8,081 bases of DNA from Tannerella sp. (GCA_031259505.1 JAIRLL010000292.1:1-8081); one strand, 5' to 3'. Positions 1 to 7,549 are shown, numbered from the stretch's first letter. Notes: generated by a model not told the origin, from the letters alone. Numbers and translations are program-made.

Positions 1-51
1 GATATTAAAACATGCACATACGACAATTAATATTTCTTTTTTCATCCTCAT
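1..51 (-). CDS. Start of a further secreted-protein gene, truncated by the window edge
   Basis: Reading leftward from position 51 gives MRMKKEILIVVCACFNI before the window ends. This is a charged N-terminus (R, K, K, E) followed by a hydrophobic stretch (ILIVVCACF), as at the start of an exported protein or lipoprotein. Four in-frame ATG codons lie at 96, 75, 51 and 45; an in-frame TAG stands four codons before the one at 96. I prefer 51 or 45 because longer versions would put RMKKE in the middle of the hydrophobic segment. No strong Shine-Dalgarno sequence is seen. The gene follows the GH9-GH106 gene on the same strand after about 195 bases, so it may belong to the same locus. Two cysteines (VVCAC) could fit a lipobox, but the motif is not canonical. 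Too little is visible to name a function. Confidence 0.5.
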   Translation of the reverse strand, partial: MRMKKEILIVVCACFNI

Positions 52-246
52 AATTGAAACGATTATCTTTTTCATATTCCTATTATCTTTCTTCATACCC
101 GTTTTAATCTATCAAATTATACTGTCCTCGGTTATTATTTGAGATTTAAAATAAATATAATCATCTTGTTATTAGGATATTATGTGAATATATTTTCGTA
201 ATTTATGACAGAGGATAGTATAACTACATTATTACACTTGGACGCA
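52..246 (-). other. AT-rich gap between the GH9-GH106 gene and the next gene
   Basis: This spacer is much richer in A and T than the flanking genes and carries no ORF of note apart from the possible 5' extension of the left-edge gene. I see no GC-rich hairpin followed by a T-run, so there is no convincing intrinsic terminator. The only dyads are weak AT-only ones, such as ATATT/AATAT near 176-193. On the minus strand, TATATTTA (about 152-145) and TATAATTTG (121-113) each resemble the Bacteroidetes -7 element TAnnTTTG imperfectly, but neither has a clear TTG at about -33. The gap may hold a promoter for the left-edge gene, but none can be assigned with confidence. Confidence 0.4.
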
Positions 247-3200
247 TCACTGTTCAATGTTCAAAATTCTGACTGGGCCAAGCAATCCCGATTCCTGTAA
301 GGGCGAAGTTGTTTTCCACGGACTGGACGGCGAGTGCACCATACGTTTTTCTTCAGGCAGAAATTGGTCACCAATCATGCGGTTGACCCAAGTGTTAACA
401 ACCTCAATCTCCATCGTATTCATGCCTTCGCGGAGCAATCCGTCAATGCAGATGCGGTAAGGGGGTGTCCAGACACCACCGGCATACTGACCGTTGATTT
501 TTACTTTCGCCATAGCGCCAACCTTGCCGAGATCAAGATACAGTTTTAAAGTTTTGGGCGTTTGAATAGTTGAAGATTGAAGATTAAACGTTGTCTTGCA
601 GGTTGCTGCGCCCGAAAAAAAACGGATGCGTTCGTCGGCGTTTTGCGACCAGTCAGTCAGCTGTTTGAAAATTACCGGTTTAGCGGGTCCACGTTTCACC
701 GGGTCGGACTCGAACGTGACCATCCAGGGCGAAGAGATGGTTACAACGGTTTGGGGGGGTGATTGTTTGACGGTTGGACGGATTGGCGGATTGATTGCTT
801 GGCGGTTAAACACGACGAATACGCTTTCGTGAGGCTCAAGTTGCAGGGGTACCGTTGTTGAAGCGTCGCCGCAGTAGAATTCCGGCGCGGGGCGTATTTC
901 GCCGGTTACAGGGCACCACAGTTCAGGCGTGCCGTTGCTGACACGGAACTCGGGTGCAAAATCCACACGGGAAGCATTTTGGTTGCTTACGAAATAGATT
1001 TCACGGTCGGGCGTCGAGCGATGGGCATAGAGGACATTGACGGCGTCAGAGCGAAAATCTGGTGCAACATGAAGATGCTCTAAAGCCTCATGCAGGCTCA
1101 TATTACTTAATACCAACCCGTTCCCGTACCTGTGTTGTTTGGGTGTCTTATCAGGCGAAGCATAACTTTCGGATGTAAATCCCCATAGCGCCTCCGAGAG
1201 TTGTCTGACTTTGGCGTCGTCGGCAGGATAACCGGCAAGGCTTGGCGAGCGGGAGGGCGGAGCGCCGAGCAGAACGGCTCCGTCAGCAACAAGCTGTTCG
1301 ATTTTCTGCAACAATTCGGGGCGCATCGTCGGGAGGTCAGGCAGGACGAGCAGACGGTACGAGATGCCATGAGGCAGGGTTAATAAGCCATCTACAACCT
1401 TCATGTCATTAATTATCACGTCATAATTGACATAATCCGCATGATAACCGGCAGGCATACCGGAGCGGATGTTAGCCGGTCGCGAATTACTATCCTTCAT
1501 TTCGATAGGCCCGCTATTGACCGGAATATTTTCACCTATGAAATAAGCTACATCTGCAATATTGTGTCCCTGTTCGAGCATCAGGCCGCAACGTTTGAGA
1601 TACGTCGTGAAGAGGTCTGCATGGCTGAACCACGTGTTTTTACGGTTAAATTCGATGCCGAACCATGTATCAATGCCCGGATTTAGGTCTTCGTAGGGTT
1701 GCTGGATATAGACATGCAGTACGGTACGTGTCATTCCTTCCGTGAAAGCGGCGTCACCAAAGGATTTAAGTGATCCGGGGTGATGGAGGTATGCGTTTGC
1801 GCCATTGGTGAACGCTTCGGCATAAACCCGGTTTTTATTGTAAATATGGGCGCACGAGGCAGCGACGGGTATGTATGGTTTGTAACGGTCTTCCCAGAAC
1901 TCGCCGCCAACCATGTCGGAATATTTACCAAACAGCAGGAATTCGCCAGGGAAGCCCCAGTCGCCGTAATTCTCGAGCCATGTAGAAAGTCCGAGCCGGT
2001 GGGCTTCTTCCGACAGTCCGAGCACATTGTTTGTCGCCGCCATATCAGCCGTCAGCCGCCGCACATCCCACAGGAAGCGGTCTGATATTTCGGTGTTTCC
2101 GACAACGTGCCCCGTCATTACCGGCAGGAATGGCGTCGGGTCGTATCCGTGGTGCACTTTAAACGAATCAATAAAGTTGTCGGTGAAGTTCTGACCGCCC
2201 TTTTCCCAACTGTCGCTGATGATGACGCGAAAAGTAGTGCGATCGTTTTCCGGAATGCGACGCATCACTTCGCCTATGAAAGCGTCGAGATGACCGGCGA
2301 TAAACGCACGGTTCATCTTGTCCATTTCGAGACCTGTGCCTTCAGGTGTGGCGGGTGCGGTCATGATGTAAGTTGGAATCATGCCTGTGCGCAACACAAG
2401 CCATTCACCTTCCGGGACTTCCCATGTAAGTGCTCCGTCGGCGCTCATTTTATCACTAATGTCAATGACTTGCCCGGGCGAAACGGCAAGTCCTGTTTCA
2501 TCTTCGGCCGCTTTGACGGGATTCCACAGATAGGCATCCCATGCGGGAGCGCTGCCTTGACGCAGACGGGCAAGCAGTTTATCGGGATATTTTTCAACCG
2601 CAGGAGTAGGAGAAAGGATGATTTGTCCCAAGCCATTATCGGTATCGCTGTTGCTGAAGACGAGGCGAAACTCGTCGGATGTGACAGCCTCGAACGAGGT
2701 GACGGAAGGCGCAAACGGTTCGTGTCCAACATGCAGTACGGGTAGCGAGCGGTTGAAATTGAAAGAGGCGACGGTACGGAATTCGCCGTTAACTTTAGCT
2801 TGCAACCGGGCGTCGGCGGTGAGCAGTCCGGCGGGATAGACCGTCAGGCTACGGGCTGTCTGCGGTTGCGGCAGGCGGAGGGTGATTGACGATTCAACGG
2901 GCGTTTTATCTTGTGTCCTGCCGGGTATGACATATCTCGCGGCGATCGGCGAGGAGGCCGGTACCTTTGTCCGGAAGCGTACATGCACACTCGTGTCGGG
3001 GTGCAGGATATTGTCGGAAATGGTTATTGACGCTCCGGGCAGGTCGAAAAGATTTAATTTATATTCTTTTGCAAGCGGGAAAGCCAGCACGCGCACATCC
3101 TGAAAATCTTCAGACGGACAGTCTTCATTATTGACAAACGATGATCCTGACCATTCGCCCATTCGCGAAGCGGCATGAGGGACAGGCAGCCGGACAGTTG

Positions 3201-5343
3201 CCTTACCCGGTCCTTTCATCTTTGTTTCGGAGGCTGCCAGATAGCGCATCGCTTGCGAAGGCTTGATCCACGGACCCCCCGACTGGCTCCATCCCGGACA
3301 ATTGAACATGCCGATCTCAATACCAAGTTCACCGGCGGTTTTCATCGCTGTATGCAGCACATCCCACCATTCGTCCGTAAAGATTTTCACCTTGCCGAAC
3401 GCTACGCCTTGACCACCGATATTGCCAATGAAGGCACTGTTGACGCCTGCTCGCTTCATGGCCTGCAAGTCACGGACGACGCCTTCCTTGGATATATTGT
3501 CTGACATCCAGTACCAGTAAACGCCGGTTGTCATGCTTTCGGGCGGCTTCAGAAAGTACTGTTTCAGGAGATCCTGTTCGTCGGCGTTCAGTTCACTCAT
3601 CAGCCACAAGGTATAGGCCACCATCGGCGTCCAGTATTCCGACTGGTTATAGTTGTTTTCGGTGATGAGACAGGGCTGGTCGTCGCGGTCGCCTCCCAGA
3701 CCGTTCATCACTGCGCCGGGCAGGAGCGGAGTGTATGGGCGGAACTGGTCACTGTTGATGAATGGTAGTGGGTGATTGTATCCGACACCTGTCATCGTTG
3801 AAGCGCCGAAGGGATTGAAGCCGAGAATCCAGTCGAGTTGTCTCTGTGCGAATGCTTTCAATTCAGGTTTGTCGAGGATGGAAGCGGCCTTCATCAGTCC
3901 CACGCCTGCGGATGCAAGATTGGCGTTGATACCGACCCACCAGCTGAGGCCGGGATGCATGAAATAGCGGTAGTAATAGTCACCCGTCCGGCGTTTTCCG
4001 TCCTGCTCACTGAGAAACAGTCCGTAGGGGACGATTCCGAAACTGTTACGTTCGGCGAAGAACCGGAGATAGTTTTCGCTGTACGCCGTTATCATTTCTT
4101 TCCATTGCGGAGCGTCTCTGTGTGTCGGGAAAGTCTGTATCAGACTGCAAAGCGCGAGGAAATCGAGCGGTCCCTGCCAGATCGTTTTGTAAGGCTCCGG
4201 ACGGGTGGTCGATGTACGGAAGAAGCCGAATGCACCGCCTGCATTCCGGTCAACTTGCAGTTTTTTAAGTTCATTAGCACCTGCGACGGTATATTCGCTG
4301 TAAACTTCGCTGCCGGTCGCATGGTACATTTCAAGGGCCGCTGTGATGGAAGCGCCGATAGCTCCTGCGTCGCGCTCTTTGGCGTTTTTTAAGCACCAGT
4401 CGAAGCATTTCCCGGCCGCCTGAAGGCATCTCGCTGCATAGTCCTTATCTTTCGACAGTTTTGCCATGATCGCTTCAACTGCAATGAAGTTATACTGTGC
4501 CGTGAGGTCGGCCGGTTCGGTTTGAATGACGCGGTCGTCGCTGTCGCCGAATATCAGCATGTCTTCGCGTGATTCGCCTGTCGAAGGCTTTTCCAGATGC
4601 AGTTCGCCCCCGGCAACACCGGCGCCCGTCGCGTTATCCGTCCAGCGGTTGCCGTCGCGATGTTTTTGTATCTCTCCCCCGATAAAACTCATCACATATC
4701 CGTCCGGTTCCTGCATCTTCAGGAAATACTCGTTTCCCCATAGGAGTTCATCGTAAATCCTGTTGCGGACTTCCTGATTACCGGTCAATTCGTATGCCCG
4801 TGCAAGTCCTGTCATACCGTAAATCGTACAGTTGACCCACTTGCGGAGGTCGCTTGCATCGTGCCATCCGCCCGTGACGTCCTGATGCCGGCCGTTATCA
4901 AGCCTGACGCCGTCGTCTAAGTGGCATGGCGTCAGATAGCCGGTTGTGCTTGCTCCGCATCGTTGCTTTGCAAAATAGTCAAGCAGTAAATGAACAGGCT
5001 CCCGATATACATTGCCTGAAATCCTGAACGGCACCGAGCGCATGGTATCGGATTTGACATACCAGGTTCCTTCTTCCGTGAGTTCGCTGAAGTCGCCGGT
5101 TGAATACTCGCCAAAATCACCTGCCGCATGTCGGAACGAGCCTTCAAAAACGGTTTGCCCGTTTGCAGCATTAACAATCAGGAATTTTTTGTTCGTCAAT
5201 CCTTTAATGACTACCGTTTTAGCGGCATGTGGCAGGTAGCCTGCATGATTGATATGCAGTCCGGTATTTACGTCACGCGACAGCCTCTGGGCCTGTAAGC
5301 CCGCTGACATGATACATAATAAAATGGGAAGTAATGTTTTCAT
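247..5343 (-). CDS. Secreted two-enzyme protein: GH9 glucanase-like module fused to GH106 alpha-L-rhamnosidase-like module
   Basis: Predicted exported glycan-degrading enzyme of 1698 residues. Residues 1-19 form a signal peptide (MKTLLPILLCIMSAGLQA before Q); there is no proper lipobox. Residues ~24-112 look like the Ig-like domain that precedes many GH9 enzymes (INHAGYLPHAAK). Residues ~115-586 are the GH9 (alpha/alpha)6 barrel: DVTGGWHDASD at 155-165 supplies the catalytic Asp pair (D162, D165), LDWILGFNPFG at 503-513 is a family motif, and NYNQSE at 564-569 places E569 as likely proton donor. Residues ~590-1515 match the mature part of a GH106 alpha-L-rhamnosidase: GVYWYWMSDNISKEG (607-621), DSWEKGGQNFT (1044-1054), YSDMVGGEFW (1141-1150), AEAFTNG (1175-1181) and HVYIQQPYEDLNPG (1210-1223). 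A galactose-binding-like beta-sandwich closes the protein (~1538-1698; KVKINGQYAGGVWTPPYR). GH9 enzymes usually hydrolyse beta-1,4-glucans and GH106 releases alpha-L-rhamnose; the actual substrate here is inferred, not shown. The start lies 3 bases after the lyase stop (TGA-ACG-ATG), so the two genes are probably one translationally coupled operon. The stop is TGA at 249-247. Confidence 0.93.
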   Translation of the reverse strand: MKTLLPILLCIMSAGLQAQRLSRDVNTGLHINHAGYLPHAAKTVVIKGLTNKKFLIVNAANGQTVFEGSFRHAAGDFGEYSTGDFSELTEEGTWYVKSDTMRSVPFRISGNVYREPVHLLLDYFAKQRCGASTTGYLTPCHLDDGVRLDNGRHQDVTGGWHDASDLRKWVNCTIYGMTGLARAYELTGNQEVRNRIYDELLWGNEYFLKMQEPDGYVMSFIGGEIQKHRDGNRWTDNATGAGVAGGELHLEKPSTGESREDMLIFGDSDDRVIQTEPADLTAQYNFIAVEAIMAKLSKDKDYAARCLQAAGKCFDWCLKNAKERDAGAIGASITAALEMYHATGSEVYSEYTVAGANELKKLQVDRNAGGAFGFFRTSTTRPEPYKTIWQGPLDFLALCSLIQTFPTHRDAPQWKEMITAYSENYLRFFAERNSFGIVPYGLFLSEQDGKRRTGDYYYRYFMHPGLSWWVGINANLASAGVGLMKAASILDKPELKAFAQRQLDWILGFNPFGASTMTGVGYNHPLPFINSDQFRPYTPLLPGAVMNGLGGDRDDQPCLITENNYNQSEYWTPMVAYTLWLMSELNADEQDLLKQYFLKPPESMTTGVYWYWMSDNISKEGVVRDLQAMKRAGVNSAFIGNIGGQGVAFGKVKIFTDEWWDVLHTAMKTAGELGIEIGMFNCPGWSQSGGPWIKPSQAMRYLAASETKMKGPGKATVRLPVPHAASRMGEWSGSSFVNNEDCPSEDFQDVRVLAFPLAKEYKLNLFDLPGASITISDNILHPDTSVHVRFRTKVPASSPIAARYVIPGRTQDKTPVESSITLRLPQPQTARSLTVYPAGLLTADARLQAKVNGEFRTVASFNFNRSLPVLHVGHEPFAPSVTSFEAVTSDEFRLVFSNSDTDNGLGQIILSPTPAVEKYPDKLLARLRQGSAPAWDAYLWNPVKAAEDETGLAVSPGQVIDISDKMSADGALTWEVPEGEWLVLRTGMIPTYIMTAPATPEGTGLEMDKMNRAFIAGHLDAFIGEVMRRIPENDRTTFRVIISDSWEKGGQNFTDNFIDSFKVHHGYDPTPFLPVMTGHVVGNTEISDRFLWDVRRLTADMAATNNVLGLSEEAHRLGLSTWLENYGDWGFPGEFLLFGKYSDMVGGEFWEDRYKPYIPVAASCAHIYNKNRVYAEAFTNGANAYLHHPGSLKSFGDAAFTEGMTRTVLHVYIQQPYEDLNPGIDTWFGIEFNRKNTWFSHADLFTTYLKRCGLMLEQGHNIADVAYFIGENIPVNSGPIEMKDSNSRPANIRSGMPAGYHADYVNYDVIINDMKVVDGLLTLPHGISYRLLVLPDLPTMRPELLQKIEQLVADGAVLLGAPPSRSPSLAGYPADDAKVRQLSEALWGFTSESYASPDKTPKQHRYGNGLVLSNMSLHEALEHLHVAPDFRSDAVNVLYAHRSTPDREIYFVSNQNASRVDFAPEFRVSNGTPELWCPVTGEIRPAPEFYCGDASTTVPLQLEPHESVFVVFNRQAINPPIRPTVKQSPPQTVVTISSPWMVTFESDPVKRGPAKPVIFKQLTDWSQNADERIRFFSGAATCKTTFNLQSSTIQTPKTLKLYLDLGKVGAMAKVKINGQYAGGVWTPPYRICIDGLLREGMNTMEIEVVNTWVNRMIGDQFLPEEKRMVHSPSSPWKTTSPLQESGLLGPVRILNIEQ

Positions 5344-5346
5344 CGT

Positions 5347-7299
5347 TCATTTTTTCTTTATTTCTACAAGATATGTATCCTTCGTTTTAGGAGTGATCGC
5401 CTTCAGGTTAATTCTCCGGATATTATCGCCCCAGCTATCCCTGACGCCTTCGTCGGAGAGTGTTTCCAGTTTGATTTTTTCCACTTCTGCCGAAAACTGG
5501 TTACTGTTGAATTTCAGCAGGAACGGTTGTTCTTTCCCTTCCGCATCCTTGTAAAAAACGGTCACTTCCCCTTTTCCCGTCACTTCGGCAGGATAGCATG
5601 TCATCAGGTGGAGGGTGACGCTTTCGGCTTTCCGCAGATCGGATACATCACGAATCAAAAGGTTTTTACCCCGGTTCAATGTAATCGTACGTTTCCAGCT
5701 TTTCACAGCCGCATCTTCGGGATAAGCGCCCGCAATATCCAGAGAAAATTCCGATGAAGTATCTTTTTTTCTGAAACGTGTGTCCGAAGCATGAAAATCT
5801 TTTCCCGCCTTTTGCGTTACCCCATTAATAGTAGGTGTATTGTGATAATCCGAACAGAGATTCCAAATTTCATAACGGCGGTCGGTAAACGTCATTGCCG
5901 TATAGCGTGGACTTCCTATGTCAATCAGCAGCGGGCGCCCGTCGTAATAAACGATGAAATTGCCTATGTCGTTGTGGTTGTGGCTTTCGGCATTGTTTCC
6001 TCCTTTAGCTGCAAAAAAGAAGCCATTGGAAGAACCGCCTTTATCGCGGGCTACAGCCACTTCCAGGTCAGGAAGCCAGACGTCCTGCGGCAATACCAGT
6101 CCCTGTGGGGCTTTGCGTATTTCATCCTGCATAAAAAGGTCACAAAAATCCCGCGTAAAATGGCTGCGGACAAAGTCGGGCGAAAAAGCCGAACTTCGAT
6201 AATAAGCGGCTAAACGCATCATATTTTCGTCCTGAATGGATTTGCCTATACGGTATCCAAAATTTGTCACGCCTGCCATCCAGGGCGGGGCATCGGCAAA
6301 ATTCACGGCGTAGTTTTCGCTGATTTGCACACGATAAATAAACCGTGCCATATTGCGAAACTTTTCATTTTCATAAACATAATCGAACGCATTGTCGGTT
6401 GCCAGGTTAAGAAGGAGTATATTATCGTAGAGCGCTCCGAATGCCCCTCCCCAGTAGCCGGGGCCTTCGGAACATCCTCCGTCTTCAGGATAGTGATTCA
6501 TGAAGGCGTCGAGCGTTTTCAGAATCTGAGCGACCGTTTGAGCGCGGCGAGTATCATCATTGTCGATTAACAAAACGGCTGTCAGCCAGTTGGAACAAAT
6601 CCACGGGTTCCAGTTGTTGGGCGTACCGTCACCTTCTTCCGTGCCCATCCAGCCGTGATGTTTTGTTCTTAAAGGCGTTAAAATACGGCAGTCAATTTCA
6701 TGGCGAATTCTTTTCCGTATCTGGGGAGAAACCTCATCGAACTTTTCTCCAAGAAAATAATCCGCCCAGGCAAGAATACCTGCTGTTACCCCCGCATAAA
6801 GGTCAACAAAAGGATTTGTTACGTCCATCAGGCCCGAATATTCTTTTCCACGAGGCAGATGTGCGGCGGCGCCCCACCATGATTCCTCGCAAATCGACCA
6901 GATACCATTGATGAGAGGGTCGATGAAGCGCCCTTTGTTTTCAGACAGTTCGGCCTCGATCATAGTGGCCAGTACAATGCGCTTCTTATAACTGACTTTC
7001 TGATATTCGTGCCGGTTGCCGGTCCGGACGATCAACAGGGACAATGTTGCCGGAACAGTAGGCCAGTCATAGTCAATATGGGCTTCTGCAAACCGGATGC
7101 AGGCATTTGTCATCGCAGTGTCCGCCTTTGCCCATGACTCCCTGTCGTCAAGACGGGGAAAAGGCGTCCATTCACTTCGAGGAATTAGCCGTCGTTGCAG
7201 ATCTTCTACTGTGTATTTACCGCTCAACAGATTCTGCGTCTGAGCGAAAATATTCAAAGATAAAAATAATGTGATAAACATAATTGTACTTCTTTTCAT
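5347..7299 (-). CDS. Secreted heparinase II/III-superfamily polysaccharide lyase
   Basis: Predicted exported lyase of 650 residues that would cut uronate-containing polysaccharide by beta-elimination. The signal peptide spans about residues 1-20 (KRSTIM, then FITLFLSLNIFA before Q). An N-terminal (alpha/alpha) toroid covers roughly 30-390, with NNWNPW at 228-233, and EGPGYW at 278-283 offering Y282 as a candidate catalytic Tyr. A C-terminal beta-sandwich of the heparinase II/III type covers ~410-650, with ESHNHNDIGNF at 438-448 containing the two His residues (H440, H442) typical of the superfamily. HH at 214-215 is another candidate active-site pair. Length and layout resemble the PL12, PL21, PL33 and PL37 types; the exact family cannot be assigned by eye, and I found nothing that selects glycosaminoglycan over a bacterial or plant polysaccharide. 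The ATG at 7299 is used; a second ATG six codons later would keep a shorter signal peptide. The leader is A-rich with no Shine-Dalgarno sequence. The stop (TGA, 5349-5347) is 3 bases from the GH9-GH106 start. Confidence 0.92.
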   Translation of the reverse strand: MKRSTIMFITLFLSLNIFAQTQNLLSGKYTVEDLQRRLIPRSEWTPFPRLDDRESWAKADTAMTNACIRFAEAHIDYDWPTVPATLSLLIVRTGNRHEYQKVSYKKRIVLATMIEAELSENKGRFIDPLINGIWSICEESWWGAAAHLPRGKEYSGLMDVTNPFVDLYAGVTAGILAWADYFLGEKFDEVSPQIRKRIRHEIDCRILTPLRTKHHGWMGTEEGDGTPNNWNPWICSNWLTAVLLIDNDDTRRAQTVAQILKTLDAFMNHYPEDGGCSEGPGYWGGAFGALYDNILLLNLATDNAFDYVYENEKFRNMARFIYRVQISENYAVNFADAPPWMAGVTNFGYRIGKSIQDENMMRLAAYYRSSAFSPDFVRSHFTRDFCDLFMQDEIRKAPQGLVLPQDVWLPDLEVAVARDKGGSSNGFFFAAKGGNNAESHNHNDIGNFIVYYDGRPLLIDIGSPRYTAMTFTDRRYEIWNLCSDYHNTPTINGVTQKAGKDFHASDTRFRKKDTSSEFSLDIAGAYPEDAAVKSWKRTITLNRGKNLLIRDVSDLRKAESVTLHLMTCYPAEVTGKGEVTVFYKDAEGKEQPFLLKFNSNQFSAEVEKIKLETLSDEGVRDSWGDNIRRINLKAITPKTKDTYLVEIKKK

Positions 7300-7411
7300 A
7301 ATGTATTTTAATTATTAATTCCATTTTATTATAGGTGGTCTATGCCGATTTCTTTAAAAGTCATATCCTTTTCATCATTTTGATATTTGTTTTATACGTT
7401 TATATATTACC
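7300..7411 (-). promoter_or_regulatory. AT-rich leader upstream of the lyase gene
   Basis: This stretch is strongly AT-rich, unlike the GC-richer element just upstream of it, and is the natural place for a promoter or 5' leader of the lyase/GH9-GH106 pair. On the minus strand a TATAAT lies at 7333-7328, but it has no good -35 partner, and I do not find a clear Bacteroidetes TTG/TAnnTTTG pair. The last bases before the ATG are A/T-rich (AATTAAAATACATT), as is usual for Bacteroidales translation starts. No riboswitch-like fold is evident. Whether the pair has its own promoter or is read through from the GH95-like gene cannot be decided here. Confidence 0.3.
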
Positions 7412-7517
7412 TTAAATCCGCAGCCGTCTTTTTTTTGTTCCCGCTAATGCTGGATGGAGCGTCGCCTCCTTGATGTCGGCGTGTGAATCTCCCGTTTCTC
7501 CTTGCGGATTTAAGGTA
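7408..7517. repeat. 110-bp segment bounded by perfect 15-bp inverted repeats (possible MITE-like element)
   Basis: TACCTTAAATCCGCA at 7408-7422 is repeated as its exact reverse complement, TGCGGATTTAAGGTA, at 7503-7517, leaving 80 bp between the arms. The outermost dinucleotide on each side is TA, so the segment can be read as 13-bp terminal inverted repeats (CCTTAAATCCGCA) flanked by a TA duplication, as in Tc1/mariner/IS630-derived miniature elements. A second reading uses the direct repeat TATTAC at 7405-7410 and 7516-7521 as the target duplication. The inside is GC-richer than the adjoining leader and contains an 8-base T-run (7429-7436) on the plus strand. No transposase is encoded. Alternatively the arms could pair in RNA as a long-range stem. 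The inverted repeat is certain; its identity as a mobile element is inference. Confidence 0.6.
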
Positions 7518-7528
7518 TTACTTTTCAT
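7412..7528 (-). CDS. Candidate 38-codon small ORF inside the inverted-repeat element
   Basis: On the minus strand an ATG at 7528 opens a 38-codon frame ending in TAA at 7414-7412. The product begins MKSNTLNPQGETGDSHADIK and ends in a basic tail, TKKRRLRI. A purine-rich GGAAAGGAAAG lies just upstream of the ATG, a better ribosome-binding-like sequence than either large gene has. The frame starts just outside the right arm of the inverted repeat and stops inside the left arm, so the two arms encode TLNPQ at one end and LRI-stop at the other. The frame also stays open upstream to the GH95-like stop codon at 7616. The peptide has no signal sequence or membrane segment, and I do not recognise a function. 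It may be a real small protein, a remnant of a longer gene, or a chance frame in a dispersed repeat. Confidence 0.25.
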   Translation of the reverse strand: MKSNTLNPQGETGDSHADIKEATLHPALAGTKKRRLRI

Positions 7529-7549
7529 TTCACTTTCCTTTCCGCCCTC

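Noticed and set aside
176..193. ATATT/AATAT dyad as a terminator after the GH9-GH106 gene
   Set aside because: Five A-T pairs with no GC and no following T-run on the minus strand are too weak to count as a terminator.
2107..2745. A 212-codon plus-strand open frame
   Set aside because: It lies wholly opposite the GH106 module, whose minus-strand frame carries continuous family motifs. The plus-strand product has no recognizable domain and is a shadow of mid-GC coding sequence.
3838..4392. A 184-codon plus-strand open frame
   Set aside because: It is antisense to the GH9 barrel, has no domain or leader, and its composition follows from the opposite-strand codons.
5287..5343. Lipoprotein signal at the start of the GH9-GH106 protein (ILLC)
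   Set aside because: The residue before Cys is Leu, not Gly, Ala or Ser, and a better signal peptidase I site (LQA before Q) lies downstream.
5791..6213. A 140-codon plus-strand open frame
   Set aside because: It is antisense to the lyase catalytic region containing the HNHND motif; no independent support.
7329..7364. An 11-codon leader ORF (MTFKEIGIDHL) upstream of the lyase gene
   Set aside because: Too short, with no attenuator hairpin or regulatory codon run, so chance is the simpler explanation.
7423..7436. T8 run on the plus strand after a GC-rich segment, as an intrinsic terminator
   Set aside because: No stem immediately precedes the T-run, and no plus-strand gene needs termination there.
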